A stretch of 64,000 nucleotides of DNA, from the NCBI RefSeq assembly GCF_027409185.1, contig NC_084460.1:149627569-149691568 (forward strand), in the 5' to 3' direction. Made by a program: the position numbers and the translations under genes. The notes below the pieces were generated by a model. It saw only the letters and a list, made by a program, of their open reading frames with translations. It was not told the origin of the DNA and searched no databases. Shown piece by piece: positions 49,700 to 63,193 of the stretch. The DNA is from Cynocephalus volans. Taxonomy: Eukaryota > Chordata > Mammalia > Dermoptera > Cynocephalidae. Numbering within the stretch: position 1 is the first letter of the stretch; every line of letters begins with the position of its first letter.

Positions 49700-52600
49700 A
49701 TAGTTCTTTTTCCTATTGCCAGATTCCGTCCCAGGTCACAGTTCAGTAAGATCATATATTTAAAGGTAAACATATTTATTTTAATTATATGTAAATGGAA
49801 AACTCTGCATTCATATTTTCATATATAATACCCATATAACTCATCCTTAAAAAAAAAGCTGAGGCTAATTTAACCTCTTTACTTAGAATGTGTGAATGAG
49901 TGTCATTGGCCTTTGCTCAGTGTTATTGTTGAAGCCCCTAGCTTTTTACACTAATTTATTTAATAGAAATAGAATTTATTTAATATTCATGAATTTAGAC
50001 TTCTCTTAAGAGAACTTCCATTAGCTTCCAGGTAGCTTTTTAGACTGATTGGTTTAGATCCCATAATAAAAGGATCACCGTAGATCCCAGACTCTCATCT
50101 GTTCCCTAGCCATTCACCTTGGAAATGATGCCATTCATCACTAAGATGATGAAAGAACATTAATTATTTTTCAGGGAAAGTTTTTGTCATTAGCATGGGA
50201 TTTATGATATAGGTAAAGCAACCAATAAATTGTCTGAGCCTTAATAGAATGATTAATAAATGTTCTGCCCTTTCCTCCTTTTCAATTCCCTTCAATTGGT
50301 TAAAACATCTTTACTATTGGTATAACAAATTTATTAAATGAGAATATAAGAAAACTCTCATTGTTAACTACAAAGTACTATTCAAATTTAGCAACCATTG
50401 CTAAAAATAAATCAGACTAAAAAGAATTTTTAACAATGTCCTCTTATTCCGTAATGGGCAAATATTTAGTCACTCTGGCTTTAAATGAAAAAAAATATAA
50501 ATAAACAAACATTGTATGCACTTAACTTGAAATTAAAAAATCAAAGAACAGGTGAGATTCCAAACTAGCAAAATCATTGTGGAATTTAAGGAAGGTTGAA
50601 GGTGTTCATTATCACCAAAACTTTCTATTCAACATTGTAATTTCAAACTCTTTATGTCCAACACTAGTAAAAAGAATTTAAACAATAGATCTAGTCATAT
50701 CTATTGCATAAATAATAGCGCACCAATCATAATTTGAAATCATAAGCCTGAGATTATAAAACTGAAGGTAAAAAGCATAACTCACATATGCCTGTGTTCG
50801 CTGCAGAGAGTAATTGTCTCATTTAGATATTATCTTAGCAAATGTATAGAGCAGGCATTCAACAAATGCTCATTGATCTTAATTGAATTCCCTTTCTCCT
50901 GAGTACATGCTGTCTTCTTAAAGACATGTACTTTTTCTTGGGAGGTTTTTTTCCCTGCCTGCCTTTTTTGCAACTGATAAACTTCTTATTTGAACATCTT
51001 GATCAAATGTAAACTCATTGGTGGACCATTTGAGAATCTTTCAGACAGAGACGGTCTCTCCATCATCTGTGATATTTCTATTGCTTAATTATCCTGGCTA
51101 TACTGGGAGGTCCAGAGGAGTAATCACCTTTCCTCCTTGATTGCATACCCCCAGTTTAAACAAGAGTCTCACTTTCAACCTCTCCTATTTACAAAACCTT
51201 TTTGTTGTAAAGGTGCATGTTGTTTTGTCAAGTGAGAATATAATTTATTATTTTATGGACTTATAGTAGAAGATTTTACTAAAGATCTTTCACAGTTTTG
51301 AACATTCTAAAATGTGCACTTCATTTTCAGATAATTAGTTGAATCTATTTTCTTTAGTGAACCAATATATAGCATAATGGTTTTTTTAAATCATACTATT
51401 TTCTGATGTTCTTCTCTTTCCCCTCATGCTACTTTTTAATAATACTCTTAGGTTAAAAAAATTTACTGGCTCCATAATGATAGTGAATATAAGATTCACT
51501 GAGTATCAATGTTTACGAGATCTATAAAATTATGAAAATGTCACAGGATGTTGTGTGAGTTAAGTATTTCAGGTTTTGCAGAATGCTATGAAGATTTTCA
51601 TTTGACTCTATAAACAATAAACATCCTATATCAACTGCTTCAATGTTAATGTTGTAGGTACTTTGCCAACCCCAAAATGCCATGAATAATTTAAAAGATA
51701 ATTTTAGTCTGCACACATGGATATTACTCCATTCATTTGTAGAATGAGACTAAAATTTTAAAACATAAAAAAAGAAACAATGCATGGGTAAAATTCATAA
51801 GCTGACTGAAAATATCTTAAATATTTACCTACTAAGTGTATATGTCTACGGATGATTTTACTACATGATGTCTCAATAAAATAAACATAAAACGTCAAAG
51901 GTAAAGTGGCCATGTTTGATATTTACAACATAGGGTGGGGGGGATTAGCAATTTCAAGCGTTAGATTAAAACCAAATGAAAATAAAATTTTAACAGGAAC
52001 CAAAAGCTTATGATTTGTTGCATATGTTTGTGATATCCCTAATTTCAACATTCTAGAAAGGCTGATGGCAGATGGCTAAGCCGTGGTACATTTTTTCACA
52101 AGTGGCAAGGTATTCTACATTGCCCCATGCAACTTGCATCCAATATGGGTAGGGGAAGTTAGAAGTACCTGAGAAGGACATTTGGTCCCCAGTCTCACTC
52201 TTCACACAGATTGGATAGGTTTGGAGCAAGGTTTCTCCAGAGGAACATAGTTGACATTTCATACCAGATCATTCTTTGCTGTAGGGCTTCCTGTGTTGTA
52301 AGACGTTTAACAGTACTCCTGACCTCTGTCATCTACATGACATTAGCATCCCCCTAATTGTGACAGCCAAAAAAAATCTCTCCAAACAATACCAAATATC
52401 CCCTTGGGAACAAAATCCTTCCCATTTGAATACTACTGCTTTAGATGGTGTGTGACAAGCCTTGATCGGCAAGGAAAGATAGCCTAAATAAGGTCCAGGA
52501 TTTATCTGGGATTTTATAGAGACTAAGTGGAATCAACTACTTTAAACATTCTCACACTTTACAGCGGTATTTGTATCCCTGTTCTAAGCTATAACTTTAA

Positions 52601-53925
52601 TAAGAGAAAAGCGAGGGCCGAGTTCAACAGAACTAATCTTCTAAAACCTGGGTTTTGATAATGTAACAATATCTCTTCTGGATTTTTCTGTTTTTTTAAT
52701 ATTTTATTTTCTCCTTTCTTTTTCTTTTCCTCCCCACCTTTCTTTATTTCTAAAATTCTTTTTAAAAAATGCGTTAACTTCCTATTGCTAGTGAAACTTA
52801 AATTAACCTTATAGATTAAGAAGCAATTTCCTTATCAGATGGAGGTATCAGTGACCAAATATTTCAGTAAGATGTGAGTGGTTACTCCAAGAGAAAACTA
52901 CAGCTACCGAAACATCAATGTCATTGGCATGGAGAGACATTAGATAAGAGTCCTTGAGGATCCAATTTGGTTCTGAAATATGGGTGAAAAAGAAGCCGAG
53001 CTCATAAGTTTTAATTGAGTCACACTTTATAAAAGCCTCTTTGCATTTGAGCTGGGCATCTGTAGGTCTGAGGCTAGCAAACTGAAACCAAAAAAAAAAA
53101 AAAAATTAAAAAATTGAATATTCGAATATACAGGAGTCTGACTCACTAAATTTCCTACAAGTAATCCTTTGCAGAATGTATGCATACTTCTGCTCCTTAT
53201 TGTGACCACAAAAACTCCTCTTCCTCCCCCACCTCCCATCTCAACACATTCAAGTTTATATTGCTTAAGTTTTTTCTTTTTTTCAGGTTCTGAAATGGCT
53301 TTTCCAGTATATATATTTGGGGAGCATTTTTTAAATTTAGATGCTTTTAGAATAACTGCCAAACATATTCTTTAATGGTGTATGCAAAAATTTGGAGTTG
53401 ATGAGACAAAATACTGTCATCGTTTGGCATGTCTTTCCTGACATAGTAAAAACATTCGAATGTAACCTTATTGATGAGATAAAACTTTGAAATCGGTTGG
53501 TAATTAAACATTTTGGTTGGTAAAATGTTACTAGACATTTAGACTATTGAAAAGCACAACTAGTTACTATAAAAATAATTTATGAAGATGCATGTTTTAC
53601 CATATTTAAACAGTTTTTAAAATGAAGTATTTACTTGGGGTCGTCTCTATATTCACATGTAAGCTCCCCAGATATTTATGTATTTGAAAAACATTTCCAC
53701 TTGCTTGGAGCAAGCCCAGAATCACAGCATATGGAGTGTATCTAAAACCTCAATTGCAGAGGGACCTCCAATTCAAATTTAACAGAATCAGAAGTTTGTT
53801 CCATATATTCGCAATGCCAAGCCTAGATCTGATTTCTCCCAGCACTGAAGTCTCATCTACGTATTGCTCAGTAATTGGGGTGCAGGGGGAGATGTAGTTG
53901 CTTGTTTCATTGGGATTCTTGAGTT
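49700..53925. other. Unique intron 13 sequence
   Basis: About 4.2 kb with no gene. A small L2/MIR-tail-like scrap (CATTCAACAAATGCTCATTG) lies at 50855-50880, a T-rich patch at about 52688-52760 and an A-run at 53091-53105. Otherwise unrecognised. Confidence 0.4.
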
Positions 53926-53929
53926 TAGC

Positions 53930-54065
53930 AGGAATCAGGATTCTTGGTTTCTGTGCCCAGCTTTGACCTTCCTATTTAATTTTAGCCAAGTTTTTTAAAC
54001 CTCTCTGCGCAGCTTTCTTGTCATTCATAAACTGAGTTTCATGGGGAATATAAAACTTGATTTTC
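53930..54065 (+). repeat. MIR SINE fragment
   Basis: GTTTCTGTGCCCAGCTTTGAC, AGCCAAGTTTTTTAAACCTC, then TCATTCATAAACTGAG fits the middle of MIR. Confidence 0.5.
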
Positions 54066-56280
54066 TGCTAAGTTTTACCTATTTCTTACAGCTTATCAGC
54101 TTTGCTGACTTATGAACCTTGGCTCTTTCAACTTTCAAATTTCTACCTTAAACCTGCATGAATATCAAGGATGCTGATTTTTTTAAGGTTAATTATTTCG
54201 GACTCTTAAAGATGGACAACTTTGGACTAAACTGCACGTCTACATGAGTGTCATATCTGGATTTACATTTATAGACTTTTTACAGACAAGTTAAAGGAGA
54301 TGGATAAAGCAGTGCAAGCAGAGGAGCTAGGGATTCTGTGGACAGGCATTACGTAATTGCTCAACTCCAATCCAGGATTAATTGAAGGTGTCCCAAACCT
54401 TATTCACTTTGTTCAGAATCAGCAGTTAGAGTAGGAATCACATAGTAAGCCTGTTCTCGAAAGATCCTGCAATTCAGTTCTCTGAGCTTAATGAATTTAG
54501 ACAGTTCAAATGAGAAATTTGGCTAAAAGCCTGAATTTCTCAGGAGTTTAGCTGATGTCAGCTCATTCATTATGTGTTAGGGGGCTTCAAGTCTTGATTT
54601 CTAGAGAGAAGGACTGTAATTGCTGAAATCTCTGAACATTAAAGCATAATATCTCATATCTGCCCCAATTTTTCTCTAATTATAAATATATATATATACA
54701 CATATATGTGTGTGTGTGTGTGTGTGTATACATATCTCCCTGCTCACTTACGAAACGCTTTGCTTATCCACTGTTCACACTGCCTGCCTGTGAGCTCTGT
54801 CAAGCCATACCTGAATGACAAAGGACGTTGGAGAGTTTATCTGAGTAAACCCTAAGTAATTGAGTATTTAGTGTGGAGGCAAATATTGGTTTCTCAAGTG
54901 AGAAGAGGAAATGTAGAGATAAATCATTCAGCTAAAGGACCTATCCATTGTCAGGAACTAAACTTCACTCAAGTGTAGACAACAGTAGACAACAAGGTGA
55001 AGCACAATCCAAGAGGAATCCCAAGGGAAGCATCTACTATCTACTCTAATCCCCAGTAGATCAAATATAAAAGCCACTGAGAGAATAGTTTCAGCAGATG
55101 TTGACTGCCATAAGAGTTCAGAGGCAGACGATCCTTCAGGAAGCAAAAGCCTATCCCGTGAACTTTTGCAATTTTTCAACATTATGTAAAATGACTAAGA
55201 ATAGGAAAATCTTCACATTTTAAATTATTCTATGGTTATCCATGAAATGAAATACAAATAATATTTGTTACTTTCAGTCTCTCATAATACATTATAAAAT
55301 CTAGGTAATCTGATGTGTAACGTCTACCTTCAACAAAAATAATGCAAAAATTGGGGGTCAAGGATAAATATATGTCCTAATAGGGGCCAAGCTCTTTTCA
55401 AAGTTCAATGAGGTTTTAAATGCCAAATTTTGTGTTATATGTGTTATATGTAATAAAACAGAAAGGCCTATTCAACGTAGCAGGAATACTGAATATTTGC
55501 AATAAAAATAATATTAGATTCATTGTAATAATTTTAAAAAGGACAAAACTTGAGTAAGATTGATTTGTTTAACATTGGCAATTAAGAAATAAGAAAAGAT
55601 GAGTGGTAGGTTGGGATTCTCATAAATATCCAGTGAGACACTTCTGACGATTTTGGAACCATCAGAAATCATGGAAATGGTTCCCTTCTACATCTATGTT
55701 TATTAAATCACTGCTCAAAATATGTGCCAATTTCAGAACTAAGGTGGGCAAATGAAAGGGAAAAAAAATCACAGGAATGGGTTTGAATCATAGCATTGAA
55801 TTATGTTTGGAAAAGTGTGATAGGAAAGAAATGAATTAAAGTATTAGACATTTCACACACGAAGTGGTAAGATTGGCTTTAGACATTATGACCTCTGCAT
55901 TCCCAGAAGCCAGAGGAGTTTGGAGCTGCTCAGTGGCTTCAGGGTACACAGGGAAAGCTTCAAACACTGTGTCATCATGCATCTGACAATGTGAGATAGT
56001 CACCAGTAACCGGAAATAATATCAAAAAAGTAATATTTACTAAACTTCAGGGGTCCTCAACACTACAGGCTGAACCAACGCAACAGCAAAGAAGGTTAGT
56101 CATGAGTAGCTTTATGTTTAGTTAAATTGTTAATCTGACACTTACATTGTCTTTCTACAAAGTGGGCCTCTTGGAATCAGAGAAACAATTAAAATTATTC
56201 TATTCAATTGAAAATTAATTAGAGCAAACTTAATTTTTTTAGTCTCAATATTTGCATTATTTGCTTCTTCGCTCTCACCA
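54066..56280. other. Unique intron 13 sequence
   Basis: No gene. A TATA/TG-rich microsatellite-like patch sits at about 54685-54730. Nothing else recognised. Confidence 0.4.
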
Positions 56281-56284
56281 ATTC

Positions 56285-56528
56285 TCTGCTCTAATGTCAT
56301 TTTATCAGAGAAACTCTCTCTGACCAGAACCCCACACAAACTGCCCACATTCCTTATCTTATTTCTCTGCCTCACTTCACCTTTACTTGTTTGTTTATTA
56401 TCTGAATTACAGTCGAATGTAAGAGCATGAGATCAGGGCTTTGTTCTATTCACTGCTAGATCCCCAGGTCCTAGAACAGTGCCTGGTATATTGTAGATAC
56501 TGATATATTTGTTGAGTAAGTGAATCAT
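56285..56528 (+). repeat. L2 LINE 3' end
   Basis: CAGAGAAACTCTCTCTGACC, TTACTTGTTTGTTTATTATC, CACTGCTAGATCCCCAGGTCC, TAGAACAGTGCCTGG and TTTGTTGAGTAAGTGAATC match the L2 3' end closely. Confidence 0.8.
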
Positions 56529-56529
56529 G

Positions 56530-58305
56530 CATTTTACAGAAAATACTTCTTGCTAGACACTGTGGGTAATATACTAACACACGACCTCCTTACTTCTGTG
56601 TCCTACTTCAAAATGATAGTTTTGACTTTTTACCACATAAATCTCAATAGATTATTTTCACATGTTGAAATACTCATGCTACCCATTTCTCTGAAATGGG
56701 TGGCTAGAAAGTATTAGACTTCTCATTAGGTGATGCCACATTGATAGCTGAAATCACTAAATCTCCTAGAGTTTTCAAATTTTGAATAAGTGGCTTTACT
56801 TTGTGAAGCTACATATAGACATCTTTGTTAGGAATCTACATACAAGCAACTGTGTTAAATGCCACAGAGCTATCAAGTGGAATAAGGACTCTAAATGTCC
56901 ACCACACATTGCTGGTGATCTTAGCAAAAACAGTTTCATTAGAGCAGTAAGAGCAGAAGTCATATTGCAATAAGATATAGAGAGAATAGGAGGTGTGGAA
57001 AAGTCATATTCATACTGACCATAAGAGAGTAAGGAATTAATTTGTGGTTGATATTTTTTGTTTTGGCTCAAAGTCTAAAATACTGTTATATATGAAGGCC
57101 ACTGATTATATGTTTTCTTATTAATTTTTTCATTCACATGTAAATAACGTATATTACTTATCAAAATAATATAATTGTCTTTTTGTATCATACCAGTTTT
57201 AGAAATGCCTGGTTTTTAGTCCTTGAGAATTCTGCAGAATAAAAGCTGTGTTTTCTATTATTTATGTTCTTAGAATGGAGTTACCCTAAACAGCAGTATT
57301 TAACCACTTAGCTTTTAACCATTTGCTTTCACCACTTTTATTTTTTTATATTATCCTGAACATGAAGTTAGATAAGACAAAGTTGTTCTAGAATATTTCT
57401 GGCATCAACTTGACAGAGTCACAGATCTAAAAAATAAAAAATATAAATTATTATGTAAAATAAGATTTTTCCTCTGACAAAAGAGAGAACACTCTCACCA
57501 ATATGAAAATCTAGTTGGTAATCAGTAAGAAATACCAGAACAGAAAATTTTTAAAAAACCTAATAATGGACATTATAACCAAGAACATATCAATTGGTTT
57601 TCCCAGATTCTCCAAGTCAGTTTAGGTGGTAATTATACTCCTAAAATAAACTTGGAGGCCTGAGAAAAATTGGATTGACTGACTACACAGCATATAAATT
57701 AGATAAAAGTCGACACTTTCTCTAACTCAACCCTGCATAAAGAAGCAAGTTAAGCACTATCATGTTGAAATATTTTAATCCATCTATTTCAACATTTGAA
57801 TATAAGAATGTTCATATGCACAGATGTGTGCATGCATGTATACAGAATGCTAACCTGCTTACAATAAAATTTCATAATGGGGAAGATTAAAAAATTACTC
57901 AGTGGCAAACTCAGTATCAGTAGTACAATGGTTTTGTTAGACTGAAGTAAAATAAATTAGTAGACAGGAAACACGTCATAATTATACTTTGAAATTCACA
58001 TAATGGGAAACCAAAGAGAAGGAATTCTTTTTTGTTGTTGTTGTTTACTTGTTTTATCAACATCAAAAATTCTTCAATGATTTAAATTTATAGAGCTAAA
58101 TACTCCAATCATATCCACCTCAAATTAAATTCAGGGACCTTTAAGATGATCTGCAGTCTTCGGCATGCAGCTGAAGTTATGCTTTCAAGGTTACTTCTTT
58201 AAAACTTATTATTTCACATGATCCTATCATAATTTAGATTTATATTATTGAATAACTACTGAAATATTTTTTAGTTTTGACAGTGCTTTTTCTTAATAAA
58301 ACATC
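56530..58305. other. Unique intron 13 sequence
   Basis: AT-rich, no gene, and no confident repeat. Confidence 0.4.
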
Positions 58306-58310
58306 TGTAA

Positions 58311-58562
58311 CAGTGGTTCTCAAAGTGTCATTTAAGCATCTATGGGGGTCCCCAAGAGCATTTCAGGGGGTTCATGAGATTGAAACGATGTTTATAATAA
58401 CAGTAAAACTTTACAGCCTGTTCTACTCTCAGAATCCCATGAGTGTACAGTAGAATTTTACAGAGGTTACAGGATACATAATAATATTGTATAATGGAAA
58501 GTGTCAACATTTGGAATTTCTGCTTAACTCAGTGTTTAGAAATGAGCAGATACAACTAGAAC
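58311..58562 (+). repeat. hAT-type DNA transposon relic
   Basis: It starts CAGTGGTTCTCAAAGTGTC and continues GGGGGTCCCCAAGAGCATTTC, GGGGTTCATGAGATTG and ATGAGTGTACAGTAGAATTTT, the layout of mammalian hAT non-autonomous elements. I cannot fix the subfamily. Confidence 0.6.
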
Positions 58563-58564
58563 TG

Positions 58565-60955
58565 AATTCAGGGGAAAAAAATCTGATTTCTTATATAACA
58601 TCTTTATAGAAAAGAGAAAACATACACACAAAAATGTATATTACTCTCTTAGCTGACCCTTTCCTATCAGGCACACTGTTGAAGACATAAGGAAGAAAAC
58701 TTTTGATAGCAAGTGTGATAGCATAGAAAGTGGTATGGGGAAATGTCTAAGTCATTTTAAGTTTTGAGGTTAAGCATTTTCTCAACTTCTCAAATACTTT
58801 AAGAATTTTTTCAATACAGAATTAGTTGATTTAATTTCTTTATACACTTTCATCCTGCCTGTCGTTCACAGAGATGTTTTAAAGATGAAAACAGCAGACA
58901 CCCTATGTCAATGACATTGAATCAAATTCCTCTCATGTCTCTTTAGTGAAATTAAGCTCTACCTAAAGGCAATAACTTTCAGAGAAGAAACTGGAAAGTT
59001 TAATACATCAAAGCATTGAATGCTAATTTCCAAAATGTAGAACCCTAGACAGTAACTGTTAAATGTTCTTAAGGTAACAAGACTGACTTTTTAAAGCAAA
59101 TTATCCAGAATTTACTTCTCCAAAGAGAATGTCTTGGAGCACTGTTTTAAATGGTGAATTTGTTTTTCTGACATAACCATAATCATAGCATGCTAAACCG
59201 AATAAAGTGTATTCCTAAATTGGACTGTATGAGTACTGCTTTTGGTTAGAAAATCAAACAAATAGACTTTACTATATACTCAATAACGTACTTGTTTTCT
59301 TATTGATTACTATAAGCTTGTTAAGACCAGAGATTTTATCTCAGCCAAGTTTATTTCCCAAAATACTACATGCTTAAACAATTTTGATTAATGATATCTG
59401 TCACAATCTAGCTTTAAAGATAATTCCAAAAGAGGAATTCCAAAACCATTTTGTGCAGTAACAGTGTTCCTGCGGTAAGTACACATTCCCCAAAAGACAA
59501 CTTAGAATGGCAACTCATTTAGCTGTTTTGGCGTGTTTGCTTAAAAACAAAATAGCAGTTATTACTGTATAACCATACCCCAATTTTTAGGGTAAATTAT
59601 AAAATTATTGTACTAAACAAGTCTTATAATGGGAGATTAAATTGACAATTTCTAAATTCTAGCAACTCAGAAGAAAGCTAGGACCCCCATGGATATTTTG
59701 AGGGAGTTCCAAGAAAATACAAGGATGAACACTGAAGAACTCTAAACAGCTAGTCATTGATAGTGAATGAACCCATTTGGTCAGTGTGGTTTTCAGGAAT
59801 CTTCTGACACTGAAATATAAATGCAAAGAGCCTGTTGCACTTTTATTTCAGAAATGCTATAGAGGAATTTTGATACAACAACACTTTTCTTCTGCTAAGG
59901 TCAAAGAAGTGGTTGTCAGGATCCTTCAGTACTGACAATGTAACCATCTGTGGAAAAAAAACTCTGAGAGGTAACCTAGTACATTCTCCAGAGAACAGAG
60001 GATCTAGATTTAGATGAATCTTTCAAGTTGTTACCAGATAAATTGTTCCTTTGTGTATCCTAGAAATCAAGACTAGTATTGGAGACAAGGAAGCTCTTAT
60101 TTAACAATTGGATATGACATAAAGCTTAGAAACTTTCTGAATAACCAGAAATTTAACATTTCAAATGAAATCCTGTTTTCAAATCCTTTCTACTAAATCT
60201 GAAAATATTCCTAGGTTGATGTGATTGTTGTAACAACCAGGACAGTGCCAGCAAGCATGATACTTTTCATGGACTATGCTAGAAGCTCATATAGTAGAAG
60301 GTTATGAAGTTTATCTTTTGAAAGCAAAGTAACATTCAGTGGAATAAAATAAAATCCTCAGGACAATAAATATATTATCATTTGTTGCATATGTTGTCTC
60401 TTGGGATGATAGTTTAGTTATAGAAAATGATGCTTTGCTGCAGAACATTGGCTGATTTTTGAGATTAGAGAAGAAACACTAAAAAGCACTATCAAGGTGT
60501 TTATCCATGTTTTGCAATTTTATCAAGTATTCAGAGCTATGTAGTTGTAGTGAGTTATAAATTTAATTCGACTAACTGTATGGTATAAAATTTCCTTTTT
60601 TACTTCTCTTGCTCTTACCTTAATGAACTGTGTTCCTAAGAAAAAAGCATTTTTAAGTAGGACACATTTTTAAAAAAAAATACTTAAATTCATGAACAAA
60701 ACAAATACACTACACAGGATAACTAAAAATAAGAAAAGCAAAAAAAGTATAATGAAAATGAATGCATCTAGGAATATCTCAGGGGCATTGTGCTCTTGCA
60801 TTTCTGTGGTTCTATCACTGTGGCTTTACTTGAGAGGAAATTCAGTATGGCATTTTAAGCACTTTCTCAGAGTGTGATATAGATACAATGTGACAATTTT
60901 GGTAGTTGTTAAACTGGTGATTTCCAGAAAAAATGAGGGTATTTTGTTTTAGTTT
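58565..60955. other. Unique intron 13 sequence
   Basis: About 2.4 kb, AT-rich, with no gene and no repeat that I can name. Confidence 0.4.
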
Positions 60956-60960
60956 TTTAT

Positions 60961-61104
<144 letters not shown>

Positions 61105-61138
61105 AAAAGTCAACTGTCTTCAAAAACTGGACATTCTG

Positions 61139-61264
61139 GGGCCGACCCCGTGGCGCACTCGGGAGCCGTGGGTTCGGATCCTATATAGGGTTGGCTGGTG
61201 CGCTCACTGGCTGAGCGCGGTGCGGCCGGTCTCAAAAAAGACAACAAAAACCCAAAAAACCCCC
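61139..61264 (+). mobile_element. tRNA-derived SINE (t-SINE), internally deleted
   Basis: GGGCCGACCCCGTGGCGCAC start, then CTCGGGAGCCGTGGGTTCGG, where the 30-40 bases of the first unit between A and B boxes are missing. It continues ATCCTATATAGGGTTGGC and GCTCACTGGCTGAGCGCGG, with a GGTCTCAAAAAAGAC tail. Target copies CTGGACATTCTG (61127-61138) and CTGCACATTCTG (61265-61276) differ by one base. Confidence 0.88.
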
Positions 61265-61975
61265 CTGCACATTCTGTTGGCTGGTGAGAGAATGGAGGAA
61301 GAGGCTCTCTTTTATATACTGCCACTGGGAGTGCAAATTGATAAACTATATTGAAGCAATTGGGCAATTCAAATATCAAAAAACCTCAGATATTTGCACA
61401 CATTTTGTTCCAGCAATTTTAACTATAGAAATCTATTATAAAGAGGTAATCATGGAAAGACATGAACTATATATATCAGGATGTATATCAAGTTATCATT
61501 AATAATAGCAAAATATTTGAATTCTGCCTAATTAATAATGCATTGTTTAAATAAATTATATACATGAATAAAATGGAGTAATATACATTTATAAATGATA
61601 CTGTAAAATAATATTTAATCATCTGGAAAATTCTTCATTTTGTAGTTTTAAGAAAAAAGATTACAAAACAATATTGAATTTATATATAAGGTACTGAATT
61701 TACTAAGTTGAAATCATTTTATATATCAGTATATAAAATATGATCCAATTTTTGTAACTATATGTAAAAGAAGGAATTAGTTATATATGAAAATGCAGAG
61801 AAAAACATTTTGAGAGAATAAAATTAAAATGTAAATGCTGGTTATCTTTGGGCAGTATCAGTAAAGATTATAATGTCTTTACTTTTAGCTTAACTCTATT
61901 TTCCAAACTTTCTGTTATGAAAAAAATTTTCTGTAAAGAAATGTATTTCAAAGAAATCTAGCAATAAATATATGA
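61265..61975 (+). repeat. Ancient L1 3' end (L1M-type)
   Basis: GGCTGGTGAGAGAATGGAGG, TGCCACTGGGAGTGCAAATTG, TGTTCCAGCAATTTTAACTA, TAATAATAGCAAAATATTTG and GCTGGTTATCTTTGGGCAGTA keep the order of old L1 3' ends. The t-SINE at 61139 interrupted its left side. The following 62090-62350 segment may be more of the same kind. Confidence 0.65.
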
Positions 61976-61979
61976 AGAG

Positions 61980-62975
61980 ACACTGAAATGAATTTGAATC
62001 AAGTGGATACAAATTAACATAATTAGATATAATTTCTTCTAACCAATAAGTAAATATTTAATATAATGATAATACCTACTTTTATCAGGAGTGTAGTGAA
62101 GTGCGCTTTTAAAATAGGCACACAGTTTCTGACACACAAGGTCCACTTTTAGGGATATATCATAAGGAAATCATCAGACTCATAATTATGAAAGCAGATA
62201 ATTTATGTATTTGTATAAAATATTAAAAAACTAGAAATAACAATAATATGCTCACTAATTAAGGTTTGCTTTAAAAAAAGATACAAGCAGAAAATAGAAT
62301 ATATCAAGCTGCTAAAAATGAAAACTTAAAGATTATTTGTTGACAGTGAAATATATTCAAGATGCATATTGCTAGGGAGCAAAGTGCTATACAATGGTAT
62401 TATGAATATTCTTATTTTAATAACATATTTATGCATATATTTGGATGTATAGGTATAAAGAAAAATCTGGAAGAACTGATTCACAAAGTTACAAATGTTT
62501 TCTGTGGGTTGCACAATTCTGGACAACTTTTCTTCTTTTTATTGCTTTATAAAAATTTTTATAAAACAAACATATGTTACTTACATAAACGTTATTTTTT
62601 AATGCTTTAAAATTATATCTAGAAGGATGGTGGTCCTGAGAATTGATTTAATCTGCTTACTAAAGGTGACCCAACCATGATGAAAAGATGATAAATATAA
62701 AAATACAGGATTTTAGGTATGTGAGAAAGTGCTGCTTTTTAAGGGGAAACATTAAGCCAATGTATGGAATTTCAAATTAAAATCATTTACTCATCTTTTA
62801 AACAGAGACTACTTGTTTTTCCAGAACAAGTAATAATGTTTTAATTTTAAGAGGTAAGTTTCCTTTTGTGGAAAACATACTGACATAGGATTTGGGGTCA
62901 TGATTTGTACTTATTTACCAGTCAACACGATACAAGATGGAAAACAAAGTTAAAAGCGGGGAGGGGAAATCTGAG
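61980..62975. other. Intron 13 sequence upstream of exon 13 donor
   Basis: 62090-62350 looks like further old L1-type sequence (TTTAGGGATATATCATAAGG, TAATTAAGGTTTGC). The rest is AT-rich with no gene. Confidence 0.35.
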
Positions 62976-62983
62976 TTACTTAC

Positions 62984-63193
62984 TCTTGTTGTATAAGCGG
63001 CCTCTGGGTCATCCTCTAGAACACGTGAAAGTCCAAAATCAGAAACCTTACACACCAAATTACTGTTGATCAAGATGTTCCTAGCAGCAAGGTCTCGGTG
63101 AACATAGCCCATGTCTGAGAGATACTTCATGCCAGATGCTATCCCTCGAAGCATCCCCACCAGCTGGATAACTGTAAACTGGGCATCATGTTT
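62984..63193 (-). CDS. EPHA3: EPHA3 exon 13 (kinase catalytic loop and DFG)
   Basis: This 210-bp exon encodes 70 residues, from [10 protein letters not shown] to EAAYTTR, of the EPHA3 receptor tyrosine kinase, a membrane receptor for GPI-anchored ephrin-A ligands. Visible motifs are the catalytic loop HRDLAARN (Asp746 in human numbering), the metal-binding DFG, and the activation-loop tyrosine in AAYTTR (Tyr779). The acceptor on the minus strand reads TTTGCAG just above 63193. The donor GTAAGT follows the final AGA codon, so both boundaries are phase 0. The residues agree with human EPHA3 as I remember it, and the wording of the 70 residues separates it from EPHA5 and EPHA7. There is no frameshift or stop. 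The open frame runs on past the donor into intron, so the exon end was set by the splice site. Exon numbers assume the 17-exon human gene. Upstream exons lie beyond the right edge. Confidence 0.97.
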